Of a DNA stretch of 9,616 bases, positions 1 through 7,633 are shown piece by piece; position 1 is the first letter of the stretch, and the number at the start of each line of letters is the position of its first letter. Location of the stretch: assembly GCA_045576675.1 (NCBI GenBank), contig JAZNGX010000141.1, positions 1-9,616 of the forward strand, read 5' to 3'. The DNA comes from JAZNGX01 sp045576675 (GTDB lineage Bacteria; Bacillota; Clostridia; Monoglobales; Firm-18). The position numbers were made by a program, and so were the translations under genes. The notes beneath the pieces were generated by a model that worked only from the letters and a program-made list of their open reading frames with translations, did not search any database and was not told the origin of the DNA.

Positions 1-85
1 CTGTGATATTTTTTGCCGATAGAGCTGATATATACAATGAATTACTTATGAAGAAAGTGTGAAAGTGAATAATGTCTTGTGGCTT

Positions 86-110
86 GCGGTATCAATTGTG
101 GTATCAATTT
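86..110. repeat. Direct repeat copy 1, two GGTATCAATT units
   Basis: Two GGTATCAATT 10-mers start at 88 and 100, 12 bp apart. The whole 25-bp block recurs at 287-313, identical except for two extra G's in the middle of the second copy. Paired short direct repeats of this kind resemble arm-type binding sites of tyrosine recombinases, or the two ends of a small inserted cassette. That reading is an inference; only the repeat is seen. Confidence 0.75.
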
Positions 111-155
111 CAAAAACTAAACCCCGGAAGCCCTTAAAATACAGGGTTCCGAGGT
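109..155 (-). terminator. Candidate intrinsic terminator of a small minus-strand unit
   Basis: The arms 121-134 and 143-155 pair around an 8-base loop. On the minus strand the stem is about 13 pairs with one G-U wobble and one bulged base, and is rich in G and C. It is followed on the minus strand by TTTAGTTTTTG. It lies just past the reading frame at 164-264 and would end a transcript from the candidate promoter at 346-374. The T stretch is interrupted, so strength is uncertain. Confidence 0.5.
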
Positions 156-163
156 CAGGGTTA

Positions 164-264
164 TTATTCCCACTCTTCTACGGGATAGTGTTATATTCTC
201 CAAACAAAATATAATCCCCTGTTTTTATATCAAAACAGGGGTAGATTTTATCATTTCCATCCAT
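164..264 (-). pseudogene. Short, possibly frameshifted reading frame of unknown function
   Basis: Starting at ATG 262-264, the minus strand reads 28 codons to a TAG at 178-180. The translation is protein-like (it contains IYPCFDIKTGDYILFGEYN). If one more C were present in the CCC run near 182-184, the frame would instead continue into V-E-E-W-E and stop at TAA 164-166, right before the terminator-like hairpin. This suggests a damaged or differently started C-terminal gene end. No SD sequence precedes the ATG, and a perfect hairpin (216-241) lies inside. I recognise no family. It could also be non-coding. Confidence 0.3.
216..241. repeat. Perfect 10-bp inverted repeat
   Basis: CCCCTGTTTT at 216-225 is the exact reverse complement of AAAACAGGGG at 232-241, with a 6-base loop. 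On the minus strand it is followed by a T-rich stretch (GATTATATTTTG), so it could act as a weak terminator or as a structural element of the small transcript. It lies inside the short reading frame at 164-264. Confidence 0.55.
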
Positions 265-276
265 TATCTGATGTCC

Positions 277-313
277 GGTATCAAAAGCGGTATCAATTGG
301 GTGGTATCAATTT
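277..313. repeat. Direct repeat copy 2, GGTATCAATT units
   Basis: GGTATCAATT starts at 289 and 303, and a related GGTATCAAAA starts at 277, giving spacings of 12 and 14 bp. Positions 287-313 match 86-110 base for base apart from a 2-base insertion. The two blocks lie 201 bp apart, start to start, and bracket the possible small transcription unit. Confidence 0.75.
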
Positions 314-345
314 TGCAAGTATAATTCTTTTGTGATTTGTAATAT

Positions 346-374
346 ATTATAACATAAAACTGTTCTGAAGTCTA
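346..374 (-). promoter_or_regulatory. Candidate promoter reading left
   Basis: On the minus strand, TAGACT (369-374) is followed after 17 bp by TATAAT (346-351). The -10 is preceded by TG at the extended -10 position. Transcription would start near 339 and run through the GGTATCAATT repeats and the short reading frame to the hairpin at 121-155, giving an RNA of about 220 bases. The -35 is weak and AT-rich DNA yields such matches by chance. Confidence 0.4.
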
Positions 375-411
375 CCAAATTAAAGACAGCCACACATAAC
401 AACACATAACA

Positions 412-437
412 GAATCACCCCTCAATCGGGGTGATTC
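412..437 (-). terminator. Hairpin after the giant surface-protein gene
   Basis: GAATCACCCC (412-421) and GGGGTGATTC (428-437) form a perfect 10-bp, GC-rich stem with a 6-base loop. On the minus strand it begins six bases past the TAA stop (444-446). It is followed not by a pure T run but by two copies of TGTTATGTGT. The position fits the transcription end of the giant gene. The poor T tract makes a Rho-independent mechanism likely but not certain. Confidence 0.6.
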
Positions 438-443
438 CATATT

Positions 444-3400
444 TTAATAGTGCTTTACACCACACTCGCAAACAGGATTCATCTTGAACAGCTTCCAGAA
501 GAAACGGACTATCTTCCAGATGAAGCCCATAAATCCGGATTTGTGGCACATATGAGTGCAATTCTGAACTTTATTATTACCACAACCGGTACATACACCA
601 TCCTTGTAGTTATGGCCTTTTGCAGCTACACTCTTTGTTTCAGTTTTGTCGCACCTTGAGCATGTTGAAGTCTCTATACCATTATCAGTACAAGTCGCTT
701 GTTTAGTTACAACATATGCACCCATACTGTGTCCGAGAGCAACGGTTTCTGCATCGTTATATGTGTCGCCACATATAGTGCAAGTATACGTTGTATAACC
801 ATTAACAGTACACGTAGGAGCTACTACCTTTGATGTGTAGCTATGACCGTTGAAAGCACACTCAATCTGTCCGTATGATGGTACATTTGCTGCATCTTCC
901 GGCATAACAAGTGCATAGTAGCTGAAGTGGTCAAGCTTGAGAACAATGTAGTTTCCGTCAACATAATAGCCGCAACTATCAGTTGAACTGTTATTAAGAT
1001 ACGGAATATTATCTTCAGTATCATTTTCATTTACTCTTTTGATAATAAGCTTACCATTCTTAGCATTTGAAAGAACATCGCCCTCTGAATAAACTTTTAT
1101 ATAAATATATCCATCAGGTTGAACAGCTATACCGGCATTATCGTAAAGAGTAAGATCAACAACCTTGGTTTTATTCCACCAACTGTTTGTATCATACTGA
1201 GCCTTATAGTTAATAACCTTAGACTCTGCTTTACCGCATACGGTACAACTCATAGTTGCTACAGATTCATTATTTACCAACTGAACGTTAGCCGTATAAT
1301 TGTGAGCATCATATTTCTTGGCTTCGTTGTATGAAGAACCACAATCACAAGTATATGTAACAACTATTCCTGTTGTACATTCACCATTCTTAGCAGTTTC
1401 TTTGTAGTTATGCTCATGACTTTCGAATACCGCTGTAAACTCAAGATCGTAATCCGGCATTCTGTAAGGCACCTTGAGATTCCAGCCTTTGAACAGCTTT
1501 CCGTCGGGAACAGCAAATTCAGGAGCAAAAATTATTTCACCAATATGGTACACTTCTTCTTTTACGTTACCGTCAATTATCCATCTGACTGTTCTTGTTT
1601 CAGATGTGTATTCTGTATTAAATACGGTATAATCGCTTGTTACAGTTGTTCCGCCCGTTACAACCCAATCAGCTACATCAGTTTCAGGTACTACCACCTT
1701 ATCGCCGATGCTTACTTCTCTGATTGCATATACTTCGTCACCTATTCTGAACTCAACAATAGCTCTGCCACTCGAAATAGACTGTCCTTCAGGCACTTTA
1801 AACTCTATTACAGTTTTACCATCATTTTCGATACCGGCATCTTCAGTGTTTGTTACAAAGATACCGCCTTCAAGTGTCTTTTCGTTGGCAGTAACATCAA
1901 ACTTAACCGTAGCACCGTAACCTATCTGAACATTGTTATCGTCAAATACAGCTTTTGGTATAAGATTATTGATTCTGACTGTTGTTGTACCGTCATCATT
2001 TCTTGTGATGATTATATCATTATCTGACACACCGTATTCAGCTTTGACAGTTTCACGAAGAGCATTTTCATTTTCTGTAGTAAGAGTGAAATATTCGCTT
2101 ACCGTGTCATAGAAATTAACCTTTGTAAATGAAATAGTATTTACAATCTGACGGGAAACTATGCTCTCAAACATTTCTGCTATTTCATCTGAATCTTCAG
2201 CTGAAAGGAAATAGTTCTTCATAGTAGCAGCTGTACCCTTATTATCCATATCCTTTGCTTCAGGGTAGTTAGATGAAACATAGTGAAGGAATTTATTAAT
2301 CTTGTCAGTTTCATCAGACGGATCAGCACCTGCAGCTACACCGATACTGTAAATAGTTGTACCGTAAAGATTTTTAATCTGATTAGCATACTCGATAGCT
2401 TCATTTGCTACTGTGTAGTTGAATGCACCCATATTTCTGCCGGGGTCACCGGGCTCACCGTCGGTGATAAAGAGTACAAGTTTTTCTCTGCCATCCTGAT
2501 TATTAGCTAGAATCTGTTTGGCCATCTGAAGACCATAATCCGATGAAGTGCCTTGTATGCCGGTAAGACTGTCTATACCGTTTTTGAGTGCACTCAGATT
2601 GTCTTTTACATCAATAAATGCAGAAGCATAGTCAGCATCAGTAAGCTTGTTGAATGTTTTTATTGTACCGTTTATGCCGATAATACCTGTGCCTTTACAG
2701 TTATCCTTTGTGCCGGAAAAACTTACAAGAGCAACTCTGTGGTCAACATTATTTTCTACAGCACTATCATAAACTGTATTAACAAACTCTTTAGCAACTC
2801 TTTCAAGAACAGCAAGTCTTGTTTCTTTACCGATTTTATTGCTTGTCATTGAACTTGACTGGTCCATAACAAGAATGATATCGTAAGGAGTTGCACCCAT
2901 AGGAACTTTCGCATTGAGAGTTTCAGCAAAAGCGGAGAGTGTGATTGTTGCAACACCGTCTTTATATACAACATCCTTATCAGATTTGAGGTCAGACTGA
3001 TTATCGCTTGACTTGAGCTCATAAACAGCTTCGATATAGATATCTTTATCTTCAAGAGTATAGTCTTCCCAATATCCAATGAAGCCGTCTGCCTGAGGAA
3101 CGTCGGGATTAACAATAACTTTTGTTCCCTTTGCAAATTTGACAGTATCTACAAGGTCGTATTTCTTACCGTTGTATTCAAAACTACCATTATTATTTGC
3201 TTTGATGAAATAAGCCGTGTACGCTATAAGCTTATCGGTTTCACGGGTTTCGATATGTGAAGAATCTCGTCTACAAATTCTCTTTTCTTCACCCTTGGCA
3301 TCAATTGTGGCATCTTTTGATGTTTTCCATTCGCCCCAATCGTGACCGATAGCTTTGATTTCTTTCTTTTCTCTGCTGAGTTCTTTGGGACATTCTGTGC

Positions 3401-6400
3401 AGTAAACTACTTTATCGTAGCTACCCTTTTCTTCACACTTGGGTTCAACTCTGTTTTCAATTACTGCTTCACCGGGAGTATGAGCTTTGAGTGTAATTTC
3501 TGCAGTTTCTTTGTATCCGCAGACTGTACAGATTCTTTCCTTTGAACCCTTTTCTGTGCAAGTAGCTTCTTTGGTTACAACCCAATCACCAAATGTACAA
3601 TTTACAGTTTCAGTGTATGTGCAACCATTGTCACGCTGACATTTTCTTGTATGAGTGGCGTTATTGTTATCACTCCACTTACCCATATCGTGACCGAGTT
3701 TATCAATAACTTTACCACTTTCAAGAAGTGCGTCACAATCTGAGCAGTATTTATCGCCTGTATAACCATCGTCTGTACAATTCTCAACCTTATCATCTTT
3801 AATATAGGTCTCGCCCACGTGATTGTTGGGATTGAGTTCTACTGATTCTGTCTTCTTATGACTATTGTCATTCTGACAGGTATAGGTCTTCGTACCGTGA
3901 AGTTTACAGGTGGATTCAGGATCGATTACACCGTTGTCCCATGCGTGACCTATCTGAGGATCAACTGTATATTCAATAGTTGTTTCATTGTTACCATTTT
4001 CATCAAAGAAAATCTTCTGACAATAATCTCTTTGACAGGTATAATACTCAAAGTTACCATCCACTGTACAAAGAGGATCTACAGCATCGGTCTTCTTCAT
4101 ATTATGACCTATAGGCTCAGTGTAATCAGCACTGTATTCATCACCGCATACAGTGCCGTTATTCACTCGCTGACACTTGTAAATACTATAGCCACCTTCA
4201 GTACACTTAGGATCAATTGTGTCATAAAGTTTATGATCATGACCCAGCATATCAAGTATTATATCATCATACTCCATACACTTAGTACAAGTATAAGCTT
4301 CCAGACCATCTTCAGTACAAGTAGGTGCTATATCTCTTGTAGTATCACGTTGGAAGTTATGAGCACCACCCTCGGTATATGCACAAGGAGAATTGGTACA
4401 TTTATTATATACACAACCTCCATCAGCCTTAACCTCTACTAAAGCATGCTCTGTGCAAGGTGCAGGAATTTCACCCTCTTCAAGCAATGTTGCACAGCGT
4501 GTACAGTGAATTTCATACTGTCCCGGATAGATGCAATACGCCTCTTTAATTGTGACTTTATCACCGGAAGCATGAGGAAGTCTGTCTAAGGGTTCCTGCT
4601 CATACACAACATCAGGTTGTGAGCTGTGAGCTTTATCCGTATGCTCGCAGTTTCTGCAGGTAATGTAGAGTATAGCATCTTCCAAACAAGATGTCGGTTT
4701 CCATACACCGTCAACTAATTCAGCATTATCCGCATATGAAACATAATAATCTGCAGGAATTTCAGGAATATCTCTTTCATCTATAACAGCATTACAAGTT
4801 TCCCCGTTGTGTACACGATTACATTTTTTTATTTCATAACCTGTTACACCACATCCGTTAGAAGAAACTAATTCCCACTCAACTGATTCTTTATCTACAT
4901 GAGCACCGGCTGCTTTTATTATCCATTCATCCTGCTGAAGTTCTGTTTTGCCTTCATTGTCAGCATAGAACTTCCTGCAAGTCTCACACTGATAATATTC
5001 AGTCTGTCCGTCTGTAAGACACGTCTGAGTAACTGCTTTGTATTTTGTCATAGTATGACCAAACGCAGGAATCGGTGTATCTTTGTATTCGTTGCAAGTT
5101 AAGCCTTTATCATATCTGCAACAGTATTCTCTGTAAATACCGTCCTCGGTACAAGTAGCAGGCTTGATAACCTCACCTGAAGCAGGATCGATATCATGAC
5201 CAAGTGCTGCAACCTCATCACTTGTGAAATTATGAGCACCGGGATGAACAGTACACTTATTAAGAACATAACCCTTTGTTGTACATGTAGGTTCAACCGT
5301 CTCTCTGATCCATACGCAATTATTTTCTGTCTCCTCGATATGCTTACCGCAGCCATTACGGCAATAAGCTCTGTAAACAGTGATGAGATCTGTCTTGCTG
5401 ATTATACTCCATTCAGAACTGTTTTTATCAAAAGTGGGATAGTTATGGGGATGTGTAACAGAATTAGGATCATATACACCACATCTTGAGCACTTTTTAC
5501 CTGATACGTAACATACATCATCAGTTGCAACAAACTCATCATCAACAGCAGTTGTAAAGTTATGGCCTAAAGCTGACATATTGTAGCTGTAAAGCGTTCT
5601 CGTTTCAACTTTTCTGTCATTGGTTGCTGCAACATAACTGTCCTGCCAAGCTGAAGCAGAACCCCACTTCCAATAATTGAAGAGCATCTTGTAATCTTTA
5701 TATGTGCAAGAATAATAGTCGAATCTGAACCATCTTGTTGCACCCTGACAATCATTCCAGCTTGTTCTTTCAGGGACTATATAATTGGTAATTCCTAAAT
5801 TATTACAATAACCTGTGCTTGATGAATAGTTACCATTACTCGAAGTAAATGCTCCAAAATATTTATATCCATAACCGTTAGCAGGTCCAGTGCCTTTTTG
5901 GTTATATATAGCTCTTGTGGAAGTACCATTTGCATAGCTCGTATCATACATCCAATGCCAATAAACATAACCAGCCCAGCTGGTTGAAACTTCACGTTTG
6001 GTGGTTGAATACGTATAAGCACTCACATCACAGCTCTTATGGAAACTTGCATAAATTGAATGGCTCTGATCAAACCCTGAAGGGAAGGATGCATAATTGA
6101 ATGAGTTTGTTGACTGATGCACCCAATTACCGCCATTCTGTGTCCATCCGCTGAGAGAAGTTTCATATGATGTAGTAGTTTGTTTATCATAATAACGATA
6201 CTGTGTCTTTGTCTTCACTCTGTCCGAGGAAAGAGTTGATGCAAGAGAAGCATCAGTTGTCCAATCGGTCCATGCATTGTTTACATTGTAATTTGACACA
6301 TATGAATGTGAACAACGTGTACAGGTAAGTATTGCCTCACCATAAGAGGTGCAAGTTGGCGAAGTATAACCCGTTGCATAATTATGACCGAGTTTAGGTT

Positions 6401-7598
6401 CAACAGCTGTGTAAGTGTGACTCGAATCACGCTTACATACAAAAGTTCTTACACCATCGGTTGTGCAAGTCGGCTTTGTGGTAACAGTACCAGCGTCCCA
6501 ATCGTGATCCAAAGGTGCTTCGCAAGCCTCACCGCAAATCTTACAATATCCCCAACTAAGACAAGTAGCTCCGGGATCAATAACATGTCCGCCTTTTGTG
6601 GTTCTTGTTTCTTCATATCCACATCGTGTACAAGTACGCTTATCATAACCATCCTGACTGCAATTTGCTGCCTGAACAACTGTCCAAGCACAAAAATTAT
6701 GACTAACCTTCGGTGATTCCTGATGGCTGAGATACTTAAAGTTTGAGAGTCTTATCCAACCCCAACTGCCGTATCTGAATGTATAACCCCATGCTCCATC
6801 AGCACTTTTCTTGTATACGTGAGCGTAATCAGGATTACTTCCGTTAAGGAAGGTATTATAATATCCGGATGAAGTTGATGTTGATTTATAAAGTCTTGTA
6901 TCTGAACCCGTAGCTACGTAAACATCAAAACTCTTGTGATTCTGATTAACGCAGGTTGAACCGTTCATTTTCATAAGGTATGTTCTCTCAGGCTTAAAAC
7001 CAAGATGCCATTCATAACCCGCTTCATCAGATCTGTACATTACTCTACCGGTTGAATGTGCTGCAACAACCGGAGTACCATTTTTAATATCTATAACAAT
7101 AGCGGTATGTGTCATTCTGCTTGAGCCTTCACGGCTATAAAGAATAACGTCACCGATACTTACATCGGAAGCCTTTGGATTTTTTATAACCTGTGCACCT
7201 ATTTTAACCAGATAATTATATAACTGCTGACAACGAATATATGAACCCTCGTAATCAGAGCCTTTATATGTACCCCAATGAGCATAGTAACCACTGATAT
7301 TCCAATATGTGTTCATATCAAGGCCACCCATATAGAGACACTGAGACACAAAGTTTGCACAGTCGCCACCATCATCCCAGTAGCCCTTATTATAAAGAAC
7401 AGAGTAATAATCATACAAATGATCCTTTGCCCATTGTGCAGCTGCAGTTGAACAATAATTAACATTAACAGCCTCCGCCTTGCTACTGAACCAATCCGGC
7501 AGGTCTATATCAAGACCTACGAATCCCTGCATTGGTGCAGAAGTCACCAGCATAAGCACAACAAGAATTGTACATACGATTTTTTTGAATACTTTCAT
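444..7598 (-). CDS. Giant secreted surface protein: Amidase_6, Cys-rich repeats, VWA domain
   Basis: This 2384-residue protein is exported and probably stays at the cell surface. Residues 1-43 form a signal peptide (basic start, hydrophobic 7-19, probable cut after AEA at 41-43). Residues 48-212 match the Amidase_6 papain-like fold, with GGDCANFVSQC (nucleophile C80) and candidate histidines H164 (MTHTAIV) and H181. An SH3-like segment follows (222-290). Next come cysteine block 1 (300-438), an aromatic-rich module (442-673) and cysteine block 2 (674-1457). An InlB/Flg_new-like repeat lies at about 1459-1525. The VWA domain (about 1573-1775) has a complete MIDAS: D1579-x-S1581-x-S1583, T1684 and D1713. 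A second InlB-like repeat is at 2000-2059, and then come cysteine block 3 (to 2127), an all-beta segment ending in a HFSYYALV motif (2130-2240), cysteine block 4 (2252-2341) and a Cys/aromatic tail. There is no LPXTG motif. The start is set by AAAGGGG seven bases upstream. The role is probably wall remodelling plus adhesion; the ligand is unknown. Confidence 0.93.
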   Translation of the reverse strand: MKVFKKIVCTILVVLMLVTSAPMQGFVGLDIDLPDWFSSKAEAVNVNYCSTAAAQWAKDHLYDYYSVLYNKGYWDDGGDCANFVSQCLYMGGLDMNTYWNISGYYAHWGTYKGSDYEGSYIRCQQLYNYLVKIGAQVIKNPKASDVSIGDVILYSREGSSRMTHTAIVIDIKNGTPVVAAHSTGRVMYRSDEAGYEWHLGFKPERTYLMKMNGSTCVNQNHKSFDVYVATGSDTRLYKSTSTSSGYYNTFLNGSNPDYAHVYKKSADGAWGYTFRYGSWGWIRLSNFKYLSHQESPKVSHNFCAWTVVQAANCSQDGYDKRTCTRCGYEETRTTKGGHVIDPGATCLSWGYCKICGEACEAPLDHDWDAGTVTTKPTCTTDGVRTFVCKRDSSHTYTAVEPKLGHNYATGYTSPTCTSYGEAILTCTRCSHSYVSNYNVNNAWTDWTTDASLASTLSSDRVKTKTQYRYYDKQTTTSYETSLSGWTQNGGNWVHQSTNSFNYASFPSGFDQSHSIYASFHKSCDVSAYTYSTTKREVSTSWAGYVYWHWMYDTSYANGTSTRAIYNQKGTGPANGYGYKYFGAFTSSNGNYSSSTGYCNNLGITNYIVPERTSWNDCQGATRWFRFDYYSCTYKDYKMLFNYWKWGSASAWQDSYVAATNDRKVETRTLYSYNMSALGHNFTTAVDDEFVATDDVCYVSGKKCSRCGVYDPNSVTHPHNYPTFDKNSSEWSIISKTDLITVYRAYCRNGCGKHIEETENNCVWIRETVEPTCTTKGYVLNKCTVHPGAHNFTSDEVAALGHDIDPASGEVIKPATCTEDGIYREYCCRYDKGLTCNEYKDTPIPAFGHTMTKYKAVTQTCLTDGQTEYYQCETCRKFYADNEGKTELQQDEWIIKAAGAHVDKESVEWELVSSNGCGVTGYEIKKCNRVHNGETCNAVIDERDIPEIPADYYVSYADNAELVDGVWKPTSCLEDAILYITCRNCEHTDKAHSSQPDVVYEQEPLDRLPHASGDKVTIKEAYCIYPGQYEIHCTRCATLLEEGEIPAPCTEHALVEVKADGGCVYNKCTNSPCAYTEGGAHNFQRDTTRDIAPTCTEDGLEAYTCTKCMEYDDIILDMLGHDHKLYDTIDPKCTEGGYSIYKCQRVNNGTVCGDEYSADYTEPIGHNMKKTDAVDPLCTVDGNFEYYTCQRDYCQKIFFDENGNNETTIEYTVDPQIGHAWDNGVIDPESTCKLHGTKTYTCQNDNSHKKTESVELNPNNHVGETYIKDDKVENCTDDGYTGDKYCSDCDALLESGKVIDKLGHDMGKWSDNNNATHTRKCQRDNGCTYTETVNCTFGDWVVTKEATCTEKGSKERICTVCGYKETAEITLKAHTPGEAVIENRVEPKCEEKGSYDKVVYCTECPKELSREKKEIKAIGHDWGEWKTSKDATIDAKGEEKRICRRDSSHIETRETDKLIAYTAYFIKANNNGSFEYNGKKYDLVDTVKFAKGTKVIVNPDVPQADGFIGYWEDYTLEDKDIYIEAVYELKSSDNQSDLKSDKDVVYKDGVATITLSAFAETLNAKVPMGATPYDIILVMDQSSSMTSNKIGKETRLAVLERVAKEFVNTVYDSAVENNVDHRVALVSFSGTKDNCKGTGIIGINGTIKTFNKLTDADYASAFIDVKDNLSALKNGIDSLTGIQGTSSDYGLQMAKQILANNQDGREKLVLFITDGEPGDPGRNMGAFNYTVANEAIEYANQIKNLYGTTIYSIGVAAGADPSDETDKINKFLHYVSSNYPEAKDMDNKGTAATMKNYFLSAEDSDEIAEMFESIVSRQIVNTISFTKVNFYDTVSEYFTLTTENENALRETVKAEYGVSDNDIIITRNDDGTTTVRINNLIPKAVFDDNNVQIGYGATVKFDVTANEKTLEGGIFVTNTEDAGIENDGKTVIEFKVPEGQSISSGRAIVEFRIGDEVYAIREVSIGDKVVVPETDVADWVVTGGTTVTSDYTVFNTEYTSETRTVRWIIDGNVKEEVYHIGEIIFAPEFAVPDGKLFKGWNLKVPYRMPDYDLEFTAVFESHEHNYKETAKNGECTTGIVVTYTCDCGSSYNEAKKYDAHNYTANVQLVNNESVATMSCTVCGKAESKVINYKAQYDTNSWWNKTKVVDLTLYDNAGIAVQPDGYIYIKVYSEGDVLSNAKNGKLIIKRVNENDTEDNIPYLNNSSTDSCGYYVDGNYIVLKLDHFSYYALVMPEDAANVPSYGQIECAFNGHSYTSKVVAPTCTVNGYTTYTCTICGDTYNDAETVALGHSMGAYVVTKQATCTDNGIETSTCSRCDKTETKSVAAKGHNYKDGVCTGCGNNKVQNCTHMCHKSGFMGFIWKIVRFFWKLFKMNPVCECGVKHY
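447..560 (-). other. C-terminal Cys/aromatic tail (residues 2347-2384)
   Basis: The last 38 residues are unlike the rest of the protein. C2347 and C2351 flank T-H-M, followed by H2352 and K2353. Then comes a strongly aromatic, basic segment, 2356-2373 (FMGFIWKIVRFFWKLFKM), that would form an amphipathic helix. The end is C2377-x-C2379-G-V-K-H-Y. It takes the place of an LPXTG or SLH anchor. I recall similar endings in other surface proteins of Ruminococcus-like bacteria, but could not check this. A role in sorting or retention is inferred from position and composition. Confidence 0.6.
576..845 (-). repeat. Cysteine repeat block 4 (residues 2252-2341)
   Basis: Two full units and one shortened unit. 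The full ones read PTCTVNGYTTYTCTICG and ATCTDNGIETSTCSRCD, each followed about 11 residues later by G-H. The last keeps only C-T-G-C-G after G-H-N-Y. These two are the most regular units of the protein and show the consensus best: C-T-x2-G-x(5)-T-C-x2-C, then a G-H pair. Confidence 0.8.
1218..1421 (-). repeat. Cysteine repeat block 3 (residues 2060-2127)
   Basis: Two divergent units between the second InlB-like repeat and the beta-rich segment. The first has ECTTG followed by YTCDCG, with one residue rather than two between the cysteines. The second keeps only the CTVC pair. Histidines from H-E-H-N-Y and A-H-N-Y sit at the usual unit borders. Confidence 0.65.
3228..5579 (-). repeat. Cysteine repeat block 2 (residues 674-1457)
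   Basis: About eighteen units of 35-50 residues, several shortened or carrying insertions, run without a break. Typical cores are ATCTEKGSKERICTVCG and PTCTEDGLEAYTCTKC, closed by G-H or A-H. In several units the second cysteine pair is replaced by C-x2-D-x2-H, as in RICRRDSSH and TCQNDNSH. The last unit (about 1420-1457) has lost its first cysteine. The block would form a long stalk, held either by metal ions or by disulfides. Confidence 0.8.
5580..6275 (-). other. Aromatic-rich internal module (residues 442-673)
   Basis: This 232-residue stretch interrupts the cysteine repeats. It opens with AWTDWTTD and a V-K-T-K-T-Q-Y-R-Y motif and closes with V-E-T-R-T-L-Y-S-Y, so the ends echo each other. 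Inside are many Tyr, Trp, Ser and Asn residues, with clusters such as GYVYWHWMYD, TRWFRFDYYS and LFNYWKWG. I believe similar modules occur in other Firmicute exported proteins, but cannot name a family. Surface carbohydrate binding would fit the composition and is speculative. Confidence 0.55.
6285..6701 (-). repeat. Cysteine repeat block 1 (residues 300-438)
   Basis: Four units directly after the SH3-like segment, with cores ANCSQDGYDKRTCTRCG, ATCLSWGYCKICG, PTCTTDGVRTFVCKRDSSH and PTCTSYGEAILTCTRC. The second is shortened between its cysteines. G-H, D-H or G-H-N-Y separates neighbours. The block ends where the aromatic-rich module begins at N-A-W-T-D-W. Confidence 0.8.
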
Positions 7599-7633
7599 AA
7601 TAAATCCCCTTTCAATTACAAATTGACAATATA

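Larger units (their letters stand above)
1..443. other. Left flank without a confident gene
   Basis: No long reading frame is open here on either strand. What can be seen, left to right: a 19-codon stretch open from the edge on the plus strand (3-62), too short to identify; two direct repeats carrying GGTATCAATT (86-110 and 287-313); a hairpin followed by T's on the minus strand (109-155); a short minus-strand reading frame (164-264); a perfect 10-bp stem (216-241); a candidate minus-strand promoter (346-374); a tandem 10-bp repeat ACACATAACA (392-411); and the hairpin that ends the giant gene (412-437). The mix of repeats and gene remnant resembles the edge of an integrated element, but no integrase is visible in the window. 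Confidence 0.6.

Noticed and set aside
3..62. Open plus-strand stretch of 19 codons from the left edge ending in TGA, a possible gene 3' end
   Set aside because: Too short to show a family motif, and such a stretch open by chance is unremarkable in AT-rich DNA.
72..137. Plus-strand micro-frame of about 21 codons across the repeats
   Set aside because: No SD, made largely of repeat sequence, ends inside a hairpin.
297..325. Plus-strand promoter-like TTGGGT, 17 bp, TATAAT
   Set aside because: It would read into the end of the giant gene in antisense with no gene to serve; the -35 is weak and the region is AT-rich.
576..845. DNA-level tandem repeats or a CRISPR-like array in the giant gene
   Set aside because: The units repeat at protein level only; nucleotide sequences and spacing vary too much, and there is no constant repeat with unique spacers.
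1410..2027. 205-codon plus-strand reading frame inside the giant gene
   Set aside because: Antisense shadow of a long, domain-bearing gene; no SD-supported start and no recognisable domain.
3858..4442. 194-codon plus-strand reading frame inside the giant gene
   Set aside because: Antisense to cysteine block 2; Ile/Thr-rich composition is what the opposite strand of that block gives.
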